DNA from: Xylona heveae TC161
Lineage: Eukaryota > Ascomycota > Xylonomycetes > Xylonales > Xylonaceae
DNA: 64,000 bases
NCBI RefSeq assembly: GCF_001619985.1
Contig: NW_017264197.1
Coordinates: 1,178,001 to 1,242,000 of the forward strand
Direction: 5' to 3'
A program made the translations under genes and the position numbers. Positions 45,734 to 59,145 of this stretch are shown here, in pieces; position 1 is the stretch's first letter; every line of letters begins with the position of its first letter. Below the pieces are notes generated by a model. That model did not search any database. It had not been told where the DNA came from and saw only the letters and a program-made list of their open reading frames with translations.

Positions 45734-46849
45734 ATGGCTGAAGTTAAGGTCAAGGTCTCCTGCCATTGCCAGAAGAATCAATCTGTCATTGCTCTCGATT
45801 TATCAGACCTGCCTCTATCAGCTAATATCTGTCACTGCGATACGTCTCGTCATGTTTCCGGTGTTCTAGGTACAATTTCTATAAAAGTCCCTTCCGGCCC
45901 GGCTAGTCTGGACAATTTGACTGCTTTCGAGACCTCTGAGTTTATGACTCGATACTCCTGCTCAACATGCGGCGCGCAGGTGTTTGCATATGACACCCGA
46001 GAGAGCACGTGGAGAGTGCCCACTGGACTCCTGGACAGAACCGAGGGGATCTTCGAAATACAAGCTCACATGTGGGTAGGAGACACCAGAGACGGAGGAA
46101 TGAGCGACTGGATACCTTCTATCAGTGGTCGGCCATTATCGAGGTGGCTCGAAGCTCCGGAAATTGAGAAGAGTAAAGAATTATTTGAAAGTCAAACTCT
46201 GGGTGGCAAAGTTCCAACAATGAAATTTGAAGACGAGGACAAGATCCACGCGCATTGCCGGTGTGGCGGCGTTCAATTCTACATAACTTTGCCTGATAAA
46301 GCTTCCGCCGAAGCGACCTCGCCATGGCCAGATCTGATCGTTCCCTATCATTCAGGCTCTCCTGAAAATCCAGAAAATGAAACTTGGTGGCTCGCGGCCA
46401 ATAAGACAAAGTACCTAGCCGGCACCTGCGCGTGCGATTCATGCCGGTTGACATCGGGCTACGAAATCACACCATGGGCTTTTATTCCCAAGACAAATCT
46501 CGTCCAGTTGAATGGCCAGCCGCTGGAGTTCAGTATGGGGACCTTGAAGCAATATGAGAGCTCCCCTGGGGTTTATCGGGAGTTTTGCAGTAGATGCGGC
46601 GCAACAGTATTTTACCATAATGACGAAAGACCGGCACTAGTGGACGTCGCCGTTGGCCTTCTGCATTCAACAAGCGGCGTTCGAGCGGAGAATCTGCTCG
46701 AGTGGAGGACTGAGCGAGTAAGTTTCGAAGAAGATGCCATCAATCGGAGTTTGGTAGATGGCTTGAGGGAGGGTTTGGGGTCATGGGGAGTCCAACGACA
46801 AGGTCGAACTGGTCCTCGCGCCGAACCATGGAAATCTCGAAAGTTATAA
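45734..46849 (+). CDS. Protein with two GFA (CENP-V type) zinc domains
   Basis: Intronless 371-aa protein with tandem glutathione-dependent formaldehyde-activating (GFA/DUF636) folds, which bind zinc by cysteines. Domain 1, about residues 8-125: SCHCQKN, ANICHCDTSRHVSG, CSTCGAQVFAYD. Domain 2, about 178-330: HAHCRCGGVQFYITL, AGTCACDSCRLTSGYEI, FCSRCGATVFYHND. In domain 1 the second motif reads CHCDTSRH where the usual C-H-C-x2-C is expected, so one zinc ligand is replaced by Ser and that domain may be structurally degraded. Domain 2 is intact. The C-terminus (EEDAINRSLVDGLREGLGSW) is typical of the fungal double-GFA proteins. Substrate unknown; the family name does not prove formaldehyde or glutathione chemistry. 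Confidence 0.88.
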   Translation: MAEVKVKVSCHCQKNQSVIALDLSDLPLSANICHCDTSRHVSGVLGTISIKVPSGPASLDNLTAFETSEFMTRYSCSTCGAQVFAYDTRESTWRVPTGLLDRTEGIFEIQAHMWVGDTRDGGMSDWIPSISGRPLSRWLEAPEIEKSKELFESQTLGGKVPTMKFEDEDKIHAHCRCGGVQFYITLPDKASAEATSPWPDLIVPYHSGSPENPENETWWLAANKTKYLAGTCACDSCRLTSGYEITPWAFIPKTNLVQLNGQPLEFSMGTLKQYESSPGVYREFCSRCGATVFYHNDERPALVDVAVGLLHSTSGVRAENLLEWRTERVSFEEDAINRSLVDGLREGLGSWGVQRQGRTGPRAEPWKSRKL

Positions 46850-47566
46850 GGCTTGCATAAATGACTGAGATTCTCCGACATGGTCGCCATATCGTATGCA
46901 AAGAAGCAGATGTCTTCAATGATCTTCGCTGTCTGGTTATAGGTTGTGGAATTTTAATGGTATTATTTTACATGTGAATGGTTAAATTCATACCCATAAT
47001 ATTTAATTTTGTAATTTCTGTGAATATGTATACGAGCCTTGCCCTTCTGATTTTCAGTCGCCTCTATCCTAGAACGAGTCAACACAAGTGATGAAGATCT
47101 ACTCACTGTATATTTATATCAAAATTGTTGATATGATTGCTGGCGGATCAGAAATATTCCACAGAGAGACGCATACTCCAATGTTGTGGCTGAAGCTGTC
47201 GACTCCCTTGTAAGCCTTGGGTCAAATAATTGATTACGTAACTGTTCCTGTGGCGCACCGCGCTTTTACCGAGGGGGATAAGCCCACAATCCGCTTCCTG
47301 TAACTATGACGGCTTCGTCTTTTTCCCGCGTCCGATTATCTCGCAACAATCGTCCCCCCAAAAGCCATTTGCTCCAAGCAAGGCAACAGTTACCTGCAGC
47401 ATTGATGATGCTTATGAGAGCGTCCTTTGTCAACTGACTATAGGTTTCTGTGATTCTGGTATAGTATAATCCAGCCCAGTCCAGGCACAACTTCGCGTCC
47501 CACGAGTGAGTCGCGCCCGGCATACATATTGCAAACCGCGCCCTGGCTCAGGCAAGTTGAAGCAAC
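46850..47566. other. Intergenic region
   Basis: 717 bases between two plus-strand genes. AT-rich in the first half; no coding sequence supported. Confidence 0.6.
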
Positions 47567-49934
47567 ATGCCTCGCCCTGCGAAACGGCACCCACTGCCCC
47601 CTCGACCGCCGGCTGCACCGAGGTCTTCCTCGCCACGACCCTCAATGTATAGTTTCGGTGGCGACTCCTATCGTCCCGGTAGTAATGATCCGGTCTCTTC
47701 CGGTCGAGGAAAATTCTCTTTTCGCCCAGCACATGATGCTCCTAGCTACTCCAAGAATGTCGATCTGGCAGATCGATATGTGCCAAGGGGCCCTCGCGCT
47801 CGGCCTTCCGATTACCGAAAAGGCCGTCAGCAAAGAAGAGGAGATCGAGACTCGAGGGGATATGGTCGTTGGCGACCGAGGCCCCCAATACCTACCCATG
47901 AACGTCCTTTGCTACAAGCTCGAAGAGGCTCTACGCCGGAGCAGCTTCTTGGCATGAATGAAGAACAAGGAACGGGAGGCCGTTATTTGGATGTCTCTGA
48001 TGTTTCGGATAGCGAGGAAGAGGATATGGAGATGGATTCTGATGAAGATGAGAAAGAACAAAAACCTTCACATGATGAATCCAAAGAAATCCATGCTAAT
48101 TCCAACGAGCATCAAGAAGAAGAGAATGCAAATTCAGAGCAAAATGAGCCTGAAAATCCCTCGGCGCCGCGTTGGTCAAACCCAGATCCTTACACGGTAC
48201 TTCCGCCTCCGGATGAGTCTCAGAGAAAGAAAAAAGACATGGTGAAGCTCATCCGCAAGGCTCGCGTTAATTCACAAAAGGAAGAAGCTCCTGCAAATCC
48301 AGTTTCTACAAACGCCGATTTCATTTCTTTGGACTTTGGTGATGAAGCATTCAATGAGGAAAAGCAGAGCAACGTCTCTTCTGACGAGGACGAACAAGAA
48401 ACGTCAAGACTCGAGGATAATGAACCGCCAGCGGATGCGCCGAAAGAACCAAAGCGTTTTAGTCATCTGACTAATCTCCACGGCCCACTCACTCCTACTC
48501 CTTCAGCCCCTGGCACAGACGGCGTGACTACGTCTAGCACCCTAGGTCCACCTCCCGGAATTGTTCCCCCACTGTCAACGTCTCAAGCGAAATCTCCATT
48601 GGACGTTTGGCCACCTCCTACCGCAGAAGCTGCTGTCGGCAAGCGTAAACGTGATTTTGAAGATCTTGATGGTAGACCAACTCTGAAGAAAGCCAAAGGA
48701 GGGAAAAAAGCGGGCTCCGGTGGATTTCTGGTAGAGGAGTGGCAGCCACAGTCTGGCGCAGACCCGACACCATGGTGTACCGTAGATCACTCGCGCACCG
48801 AGAAGATGGGTTACTGGTATGTTGCAATTACCGCATTCTCCTGTACGGGCCGCACGCTAACTGATATGAAAAAGGCTACATAAAGAGGTATGTGATTTCT
48901 ACAATTACGTTCGACCCAGAGAGTTCGAGGACGTTGTTCGAAGGGATCTACTTGCTCGACTTCAGAGAGGCATCTCTCGACGGTATCCTGGTTGCGAGGT
49001 GCGTTCTTTCGGATCTTTTGCTGCCGGACTCTATCTGCCAAATTCCGACATGGACGTCGTCCTCGTTTCTCGCGACTTCCTTAGGCGTGGAATCAAACAA
49101 GTCTGTCAGACGTCGAGGCACATGTTTCAGTTTAGAGCCTTTCTGGAGAGGGAGGGAATTCCAGTTCCAGGAACTGTCGAGGTCATTGCGAAGGCCAGGG
49201 TCCCCATTGTCAAATTCATCGACAAAGCTACCGGTCTGAAAGTGGACATGTCTTTTGAAAATGACACCGGCATCGTTGCAAATGAAACATTTCAAGCATG
49301 GAGGCACAGATACCCTGCTATGCCCGTCATTGTCACGGTAATCAAGCAATTCCTCATGATGCGTGGACTAAATGAGGTCTTCACTGGCGGTCTAGGAGGC
49401 TTTTCCGTCACTTGTCTCGTCACCAGCCTGCTGCAAAATATGCCTCAAGTGCAGAGCGGGAACTTTGTACCCGAGAAACATTTGGGAGAGGTCCTGATGG
49501 AGTTCTTTGACCTCTATGGTAATGAGTTTAATGTTTTGACAACTGGAATCCAACTGGAACCTCCTGGATACTTTGAGAAGGTAATTCAACGCTCTTTATC
49601 AGTACCTCAAGCGGCCAGCTAATTGTGACAGCGTTCGAACATGAATATCATATATCAGCTGAACAAAATGGATCGCCTTTCCATTGTCGATCCAAACAAG
49701 CCGGACAATGACATTTCCAGCGGATCTTCTAATGTTGCATTGATCTTCCGTTGTTTCTCTGAAGCTTATGAGATACTGCAAAAGCGGATGGCGGATCTGC
49801 GCTTTAGGAATTTCTCTGAACGACGCGGTCAGAGTATTCTCGGAACGATCATGGCCGGAGACTATTCTTGGTTTGAATGGCAAAGAGATAGACTTCGGCG
49901 GCTGTATGACGACAGATACAATTCTTTGTCATGA
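47567..49934 (+). CDS. trf4: Non-canonical poly(A) polymerase, Trf4/Cid14 family
   Basis: Nuclear poly(A) polymerase of the TRAMP complex type, marking RNAs for exosome decay. Exons 47567-48816, 48875-49580 and 49632-49934 give 752 aa; introns are phase 2 (GTATGT/AAAAAG) and phase 0 (GTAATT/ACAG). Residues 1-400 are disordered: Arg/Pro-rich start, acidic Ser/Glu/Asp block (DVSDSEEEDMEMDSDEDEK), then basic. The nucleotidyltransferase domain starts at LHKEVCDFYNYVRP; its catalytic signature is Gly463-Ser464 with Asp475 and Asp477 in GSFAAGLYLPNSDMDVVLV, with a third Asp in LKVDMSFEND. The PAP-associated region follows: GGLGGFSVTCLVTSLLQNMP, LGEVLMEFFDLYGNEFN and DRLSIVDPNKPDNDIS. Family length and order are normal. 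Confidence 0.93.
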
Positions 49935-51530
49935 TGATTGCGTCGAAACTTGGTCTTCGCGCCTTGAATCATTACCTTTGCATTTACGATATGGGAAACG
50001 GCTGTCAGCACACGTTGGGCATAAAATCGATTTCTTCCCCACTCGCAATGATCACACAAAAGATTCGCATCAAACCGTTTGCATCGCATCGCTACGCTAG
50101 GCAGTTCATCATTTTCATCTTCTTCGACTTTTTATCAACATTGTTTAGAGCACGATGGGGTTTACTTCAGTCGGGATGATTTTATTTTCTCCGTCTAGAG
50201 TTTTCATACTGGGGGAGCATCGTTTCCCATTCCCCCCCCACCCTTTTCTCCCTCCCTCCCCGATCTGTGGTTACATGGCTAAATAGTTTCTGCAGGGCGT
50301 ACCGGTCCCGGAGTTACGGATCGATACCCCGAACATCGGTCATGAAATTTTTTTTTTCACGCGTGTAAATAGCTCTCGCGCCATCCCCATCTCTTTTTGG
50401 CATGGCATAGATACCTACACTTCAACCTTTTCCCCCCTTCTTTTCCCGAATCTGGGAGAACACGGGGACCTTCCTAGGTTTGAAACCTATTTATTGCTCA
50501 CAAGAATTACGTTTTTTTCTCTTGCATGTCGTTTGTCAATTTTTTCTTTGTTGAGGTATTCTTTCTCGACCTTGCCTACGTGATTTGATCGACATGGATG
50601 TGGATATTGATTTGGTGTGTGTCCCACATTGGACACCATCAGGAAAACCCGGAGACACTCGATGCTGTGTCCCGTTATCTTGTGCTGCTAATTGTCAATA
50701 GGTCTCGCAATATCTTCGACAGCGTTTTTCGACCCGCATATACCTCATAATAACTGTGCGAGCCACCTAGTTTATCTCTTCATTTGTTCTATTTCTTATT
50801 TTATCAATTATCTCGGTAGCGAAACATGCGGCGAAGATCCTGCGACCTCACTTAATTCGACTTTCCGTCCGGTACCGACGCAACCAACGTTAACAGCGCC
50901 CGACCGCCCGACCGACCGACCACCTTTATAGTCCGACCACATCCTCAACAAACCTATTTTATATAGGATCCGGACTCTCGCGCATTTCCCGCGCAATCAA
51001 ACTCTCGGGGAAATATTATGGACAGAATGTGTTTTTATACATATCTGTCCTTGTGGTGCCGGATCTTTTTTCTTTTCAACTCCCTTTTCTTTCTTTCTTT
51101 CTTTCTTCTCATCACTGTATTCGCTTTATGCGAGTTTGTGAGGAGGAGAGTACCTAATATACATACTGTGCTTGTGCTTAGCTCCGCGTTGGGATTCCGA
51201 GAGTAGGATCGTCAAAACGACCTTGTCAACCAAGTTACTCCAAACCTTACTTTTGCTCGAGCAGAGCATGTGGGATAAGTCCGGGTCGGGAATTGGGATG
51301 TCCATCTGGCTTGACCGTATGGCTGGACTCAGCTTGAGAAGGGGATCCTGAGAGACATCTCACATCTCAAAAAGTTGGGAAATTTGCCCTGCAGGCAGCA
51401 AGTATCAACGACAAGTGAGGAGGGCGTAGTAAATATTCAAAAATATTCTGAGAATAGTCTATTTGCAGGTAGGTCTACCCCGCGAATTTCTTTCGTCCCG
51501 CATACCCTTTTCCCCATATACTCAAATTAC
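49935..51530. other. Convergent 3' region
   Basis: 1.6 kb between trf4 (plus) and the DUF2458 gene (minus). Contains C-rich and T-rich tracts near 50230-50270, 50346-50358 and 51070-51107, and a CCGACCGCC-type repeat at 50898-50922. No gene supported. Confidence 0.6.
51085..51107. repeat. TTTC microsatellite
   Basis: Tandem TTTC units in intergenic DNA. Confidence 0.85.
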
Positions 51531-52995
51531 TCACTCCTTACACATATCTTCCAAGAGCTCAAGCATTCGCCGCTGTAGTTTGTTTAGTTCTGTCGCTGTC
51601 AGAGCCTGCTGTAGCTGTAGCTGTCCCTGTCCCTGCCCCGGTCCGGGCCCTGAAGAAGTCGGGGTGTGGCCGTCGGCAGAGGACCGAGCGACAATTAAAT
51701 GAGATTTCGTTCCAAAAAATGGGATCCCGAGATGTTCTAGTTCAGTGGTCATGGCCTTGACCATTTCTGTGGCGGCGCGGTGGACTTTGATGTCGTAGCG
51801 CTTTATCTCGGCTGCGTCGTCCTCGGGGGTCTATCTCCCGTATCGTTAGATTTGTAATGTTTAAACGCAGAGATGGATGTGTGAGTGAGTGTGAGTGTCT
51901 ACACAAAAAGAAGGGAACGTGCGTGAAAAAGTGTGATAAAATAATGGGACCAAAAGTACTTACGGATACGGTACTGCTTGTAGGAACGATGCCGCCGACA
52001 GAGAGTCTGGTATGAGATATGTTGATTAGCTGAGTGGTTCTAGTTGGGGCTGCGGGAAAAGGAAACCGCTGGGGGAAAAACATGATAAGAAGAACGTAGA
52101 AAACATAAGGTATATACCAAGATAGACCATTATTGGAAATGGAAATAACGACAAACTGGCACATGTAAACTAATGACAGAAACATTTGCAAACACTTACA
52201 GCACAGCATCCAACTTCTTCTTTCCTTCAGCACGTGCACTCTGCTTCTCTAGGAGAGCTTTTCGTCCTTCGAACCTAGAATTTCGTTAGTCCCAAAGGTT
52301 CAGTGGAAAGGCTGCTGACACAATACGACAATGTGTCTCAACTCGGTTGAGGGGCAATTGGCACACATGGAATTGCGGAAGAGACACAGCTTACCATTGT
52401 TTTTCATGATCATGTTGAACTTGTATCATCTGGCTATATGTCAGTATTGATCTAGCATTTTTGGCATATCTGGTCTAGAATCTCCGGAATAAGAGTTTCA
52501 ACACGGTTTAACAAGGGGCAAAAACCTGACCTTTCGAACTCGGACTTGAATAGCTTCACTGCGAGCTACAGTCTTCATTACGCACTTGAGCGCGGTAGAC
52601 CAGTCGGTGATAGTCGACGGATCGACTGCCGAAGGAGTAGGCGTAGGCCCAGGAATAGGTGTCGCGCTATGCTGGGGAGTGCTTGTGCCTGTCGTTCTGC
52701 CGGTAGCTCCATGGCCATTTTGATAATATGACTGAGGAGCACCATCAGTAGTAGTGGTTGGAGCAGTAATCAAGTTCGTGCTGGGGGTCCAATGGCTCGC
52801 TGAAAAGGCCTGCGGAGCGGAAAATGATCCAGGGTCCTCAATAGGCTCGTAGTCGTCGTCTCCGGTAGCCTCTGTATTCGCGGATACATTATGATTCAAT
52901 GCGGCCTCAGAAGTGTTCGGTACAGGCGGCGCATATTGAGCAAGCGTTCTCAAGACGGACGCCAAATCTGGGGCCTGGTAGGAATTTGTATCCAT
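51531..52995 (-). CDS. DUF2458-family protein
   Basis: Conserved ascomycete protein of unknown function. Five exons, 52995-52531, 52429-52395, 52274-52200, 52006-51964 and 51830-51531, join in frame to 305 aa. It starts MDTNSYQAPDLASVLRTLAQ, as in the family. A Ser/Thr/Pro-rich middle follows, then the domain: WSTALKCVMKTVARSEAIQV, RKMIQVQHDHEKQWFEGRKA, LLEKQSARAEGKKKLDAVL, and across two more introns LSVGGIVPTSS and TPEDDAAEIKRYDIKVHRAA, then EMVKAMTTELEHLGIPFFG. It ends with a helix (LNKLQRRMLELLEDMCKE). Exon 2 is only 35 nt and exon 4 only 43 nt, so simple open-frame searches miss them. Donors are GTCAGG, GTAAGC, GTAAGT and GTAAGT. A Gly-Pro-Gln stretch near the end (GPGPGQGQGQLQLQQ) is low complexity. 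Confidence 0.85.
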
Positions 52996-53536
52996 TTTTG
53001 TCAAGAAGAAGGCCAGATCCGGATATAAATTTTCGATATATCAACGTAAAAGCTCCGAGGATTCCGACGTCTATTGGAAGCCAAGCCTTGAGCCAGTAAA
53101 CGAACGGCCTCGGTGGACAGGCGTATCTACTAGATATTGCTCTCTGGTCTGAAAAACTGAAATATAACAATTCAAAATATTCCCAGAATACCCAATTGAC
53201 ATTTGTATCCGAATTAAACTCTGAATAAATGGAAAATGCGGCAGAATATTGACCAATTCAGTTTGTTTTAATGGTCATGGGCATCGAAGTTGATACGCTA
53301 GGCGAATCCATAATATCGAGTCCGTAAGCGGTTTAGCCGAATCTACTGCAACGGAGCCGTCCGCCGACCTTAGAAGGACTAATATTCACCTCGAAATTCT
53401 CCTTTGGGGGGAAAACGAATAATAACATCCAGAAAGGGCGCAGAACAATCGATTGGAAAGGCGCTCCGTAGCAGCAGCGCAAGATCGGAAGCTTTGATAG
53501 CTGCCAGCTCACAGTCTCTTACGCTATTTCAGCAAG
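52996..53536. other. Divergent promoter region (DUF2458 gene / cox14-like gene)
   Basis: 541 bases between divergent start codons; nothing else recognised. Confidence 0.6.
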
Positions 53537-54567
53537 ATGGCTCGTTCGCCGGCCGACGCAACGCGCTTTACGGCCACTGGACCGCACGCGCATTCGAAAT
53601 TCAACATGCATGGATCTTCGGCTTCATCGGCTTTCCCTCCGCCATCGCATCCAGAGACCCCGCAGGAGAAGGTCAATCGTCTGCGAAATGCAGCACGCCA
53701 GGCGAAGCTGGCCAAGGAGAGCCGATTCGACAAAGTCACCGCTCGAGGACGAGTGTGGGCAGACCGAGCACATCGCATCACAGCATTGACATTGATTGCA
53801 GCGACTGGTACGAACACTTCCCCCCTTCACAGTTCCTCTTATGTCATGATTCCTGCACAAAGAAATTGCACTTGGAATCCGAAAAGCCAATTCACTCAAA
53901 GGATTGTGCTCAATACCACCTGAAAGAAACCTTTTGGCGGAAGCAATCTTAAGAGGAAAGTCCAAAAAAATGTACTAACTGTAACTCTTATCAAACAGGT
54001 ATTGCCGGAGTCGTGACTGTGTTCGCACTGGGTGACATGATTGTGTACAACCGGAAAAAGAGAAAGGAGTTCTTCGCTGAAAAGGAGGCGCAGCATGCCG
54101 TCAAATTGGAGCGTGCCAGAGATGCCGCAACCAAGGGTACTGCCAGTGACTACCAAAAACTGTTGCTCAACCGCGAGCGTGCTGCTGCCGAGGCTGAGCA
54201 AGAGCGCCTGAACAACAAGGGCTACTTTGCTGGCGCCAAGGATTGGCTCTACAGCGGACTGAAAAAGGACGATGTGGCCGAGAACTCGTCTGAGCAAGGG
54301 AACGAGCGCGCTGATGGACTCTCAATAGCGGCTGACGCTGCTCACAAGGTTTCCGACGAGGTTCAGAACCTCACTGCTACAGGAAAGGCTGCGAGCGAAA
54401 AGGGCGTGCTGCAGATGGTGCAGGAAAAGGCCCAAAGTGGCAACGCAACCGGTCAAGATGTTGCTGCCAAGGGTGGATATTTGGACCGCTTGGGCCAAGC
54501 TCCGTCAGAAAAGGAGCCAGAAGAGCAAAAGCCGCGCAGCTGGACCAGTTGGCTGGGAGGCCGGTAA
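53537..54567 (+). CDS. cox14: Cox14-family cytochrome c oxidase assembly protein
   Basis: Mitochondrial inner-membrane protein of the COX14 family, which in yeast couples Cox1 synthesis to complex IV assembly. Exons 53537-53807 and 53999-54567 (GTACGA donor, ACAG acceptor, phase 1) give 279 aa. It starts MARSPADATRFTATGPHAHS, as in Aspergillus homologues. The core is SRFDKVTARGRVWADRAHRI followed by the single membrane span TALTLIAATGIAGVVTVFAL and GDMIVYNRKKRKEFFAEKEA. The C-terminal 150 residues are a charged Ala/Glu/Lys-rich extension absent from the 70-aa yeast protein, ending SWTSWLGGR; many filamentous fungi have such an extension. Confidence 0.85.
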
Positions 54568-55127
54568 TAAATGAGCTACTGCGTGCAACACATTGTAAAA
54601 TTGGGAGCCTCTTCACTTTCTTTTATACGCCATGGTTCTGTCGAGCGGATTTAAACTCAATTCATGTACGATACTTTCTTCAGCACCTTTTGCATGGTGC
54701 AATTTCGTTTTCTACATATACGCATGCATCAATGTAGAGGAGTTCTTGGTTTCATATTCATGCTTCATTCAATCTGCACCACATGCTCGTCCCTGCCCTT
54801 GCTTTACTTTCTGTCGTCGTAGTCAGGTTGTGTTGTCAGTTTCCTCTAAACATGATCAATTAGGTAGGTCACTTTGAACAGCCGTGCTCGCCAACCTGCA
54901 GCTTGCCTGTATATTGGGAAAGAGGAAGCTCAAATACAAAATTTTGACAATTCAAAAGGCTCAATGCATTGTGTACCAGACGCCAATGATATATACAAGG
55001 AAATCGAGAGCCGCCAGTTGCATGCAACCACGGGCCGAGAAGTCGAAGAAAATTGGTTTAAAAAAACAACTTTTTTTTTGCTGCAATAGAGCAGCATTCT
55101 TCAATCATGCATCAAATACGTCGTTAC
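54568..55127. other. Convergent 3' region
   Basis: 560 bases between cox14 (plus) and aro4 (minus) 3' ends. Nothing coding supported. Confidence 0.6.
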
Positions 55128-56446
<1,319 letters not shown>

Positions 56447-57490
56447 CTTGTGTTTGTGCGAAAAGAGGTTGGAAAATAGAAAGCGCAGTTTTGATCCCAA
56501 TTCCGTATAAAAAAAACGGGATGTGAAACCAAGAAGGTTAAATGGAGAGGGGTCAAAGTAAGGTGTGAGTCAAGTGGCGGGGAAATTCGAGGTAATTTCT
56601 ACCTTGGGGATTGTAATAATGCGAGGGTTTCGGAGTTCCAACCAGGGCAACAAAAGTTTTGTGGAATCAAAGAAGTGACCGAACTAGCTGCGGTTTCGGC
56701 CACCCGCATATGTAAGTTCCAGCCAATGGTCTAGACACAATTTGATTACATGGCCAGGTTGGTTCACATCATTCTCCCTCGCCCGACGTTTAGGCGTTCC
56801 ATTGGGACCATTAATGCAGTTTGCATCATGACTACCTACCTGAACTAACATCGCTAACCACAAGGGTATCCTGCCCTCTCCACTTCGACATCATCCAAAC
56901 CATGACCATCTAACATACGGAGTAATTGCTCTTTCTGCATGTTGGATTTGCTAATAAATCGAATAGAGAACAATAATATCTGGAAGGAGAAACTCGAATG
57001 AACAAACAACGCATGACCCTGTTCGAAGTGACCTGGGGGTGGCCTGTCTCTTCCTCCAATTCTTGCTCGCTTTCAAAAATAGCTGTATACGTGGAAGATT
57101 CCTGAGGATATCAGGCATCATATGGCGTGTGTTTGCGCGTCATCTAAATGCTACCCCACCAGCTCTACTCAGGACCCTGCCTTGAAGGGTGCCGACTTGA
57201 TGGTTTCCCGATTGACATTCATTCTTCTATTAAATACTTGGGACTGAGAGAAAAGACAGCATTTTTGCTCTATTTAAAGTGCTTGTGGAACACGTTAACC
57301 CATATTAACACATTTTACACCTTTGACATATTTGACTCGGCTCGCAGTGATGACTTCAGCTTTGAGCTGGCCGTACGGCCATCAATACGCTTCTGCTTGG
57401 GGAGCTCAGACGTCCACCGTGAAGTTGGTGCTCCTTTCCAATATACCATTGTGCACTGAAAGAATTTGAATCAATGAGTGAGTGTACTGA
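56447..57490. other. Divergent intergenic region
   Basis: Promoter of aro4 (minus) and region upstream of the ceramidase exons. A TACGGAGTA nonamer is at 56916-56924. An open frame at 57148-57459 has no recognisable motif. The missing first exon of the ceramidase gene, if it exists, should be here. Confidence 0.5.
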
Positions 57491-58743
57491 TTTGGGATTG
57501 AACTACCTAGCTTCTGCGAGACTGTAAGTCGGAATAAAATCATCCCGTGCTGCGACATGGACGCTCAACTATGACCACTCTCAGGATTACTACATATCTC
57601 CTTACATAGCGGAGTTCATTAACACCATTTCCAATTTTTCATATTGTGAGACGAGCATCCTTTGGGCCCTTCAATCCACAGGAAACTAAACCTTTGTACT
57701 AGTGGTGCTTGCTTGGTATGGCTGGCGAAACACGTCCAAGCATACTGGGGACAACGCCATGCTGTCCAGTTATGCGCAGTTGGCCTTTGTCGGTGTTGGA
57801 TCGACTGTTTTTCATGCAACACTGAAGTTTTCTGGTCAAATAGGTATGCTTTGTCTATTGCGTCGACGCGCATGTCATGACTATTTCTCCATTTTTTTTT
57901 TATTTTTTTTTTATACATAACCGAATTTCGTGGGCAATATGTATGACAAAAGAGTCGACGTCTGACTGATTATAGCGGATGAAATGGCGATGCTATACGC
58001 TACTGCGACAGCGATATACGCGCTTGTGGGAGTCCGTCTTGAGCTTCTTCAACGAATTGTCCTAGGCATAGCTCTCACGGTCGCAGTCACGATCATCACC
58101 ATTGCCCATGTTTATCAAGACAACTCCAATATGCATCGCCTTTGCTTTGCCTTTATGGTCATTGGAGTGGCTGCTCGGTGTCGATGGCTTATCTGTGAGT
58201 TAAAGTCATCACCAACAAAGCGGGACGTCGCATTCCTCGCAATCGTCGGTTCTAGTAAGTCTCTATAAGCATCGAAGAGAGATAAATATGTGATGCGTTT
58301 CCTTTTCTTGGAAAACCCCCGTTCAACCTTGACCAGTGCTTATACTTTTTCATTGTCCAGTAATTTTCGTCTCCGGATATGGACTCTGGTTGGTGGATGA
58401 GCATTTTTGCAGCGTCCTCCAACGCTGGCGAGCCGCCTTGGGCATCCCATTTGGATTTCTGCTTGAACTTCATGGATGGTATGTTTCGGGAGAGAATCCG
58501 CTCACTCATTTCCTTTCATAGAACTTGAGAGGCTGACAAGGCCTCTGACCCAGGTGGCATGTTTTAACGGCAATTGGCGTCTATTACTATCTCCTTTTGG
58601 TTGAGCGCTTGCGGCTGTGTTCGCAACACGCTCTTTCTCTTAATGATAATGACATTAGGGTCAGCTTCAACATGCTCGGCATTCCGTCACTGCATTTCCC
58701 GCGTCCCCTCATTCAGCCATCTTCGAACCTGGTTCTCAAATGA
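57491..58743 (+). CDS. Alkaline ceramidase (Ypc1/Ydc1 family), N-terminus unresolved
   Basis: ER membrane hydrolase that splits (phyto/dihydro)ceramide into sphingoid base and fatty acid. Supported exons are 57491-57523, 57585-57645, 57703-57843, 57976-58254, 58361-58478 and 58554-58743; from 57585 they join to 262 codons without a break. Motifs are FCETDYYISPYIAEFINTIS, GVGSTVFHATLKFSGQIADE (catalytic His and Asp region), MAMLYATATAIYAL and, near the end, FGFLLELHGWWHVLTAIGVY with the second His pair. Hydrophobic spans fit a seven-span membrane protein. The first piece (FGIELPSFCET) is preceded directly by an in-frame TGA with no in-frame ATG. Either a first exon has a splice site I cannot see, or the N-terminus has decayed. 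The rest is intact, with every splice site canonical. Confidence 0.8.
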
Positions 58744-59145
58744 TTCTGCACAACAGTAGCTCATTCTCAGCGTCGAGCATATTTGCCATGGTGCCAGAGC
58801 CCGCGGTTGTGGGCCCAAATTAGACAAGGATTCTTTGATCAAACTTCAAACAAATAGTCGATTGTTTTTCCTGCTATATCAAATGTTTTCTGAACCATTC
58901 CTTGCATGAATTGTCTTATTGTTTTTTTTTTAAAAAAAAGGATATAAAACAAAAGAGATCCCAAAGCCTATATATCTTGTCAACCGACTCCAAAGTTTAT
59001 AAAGCAAGAGAAATGTCCCACAAAACCCTATTTACAGACAGTGTCTAAATTTGATGAACGACCCATACGTCATGAAATACATATCCAGACGATTCTATGA
59101 CCGGAGTCCTCACGGGACGTACATTCCTTCGATTTGAGGCGCAGT
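58744..59145. other. Convergent 3' region
   Basis: 402 bases between the ceramidase and RTA1 3' ends, including a T10A8 tract at 58922-58939. Nothing coding seen. Confidence 0.6.
58922..58939. repeat. T10-A8 inverted homopolymer
   Basis: A T run followed directly by an A run between two convergent gene ends; it could act in 3' end formation of both. Confidence 0.8.
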
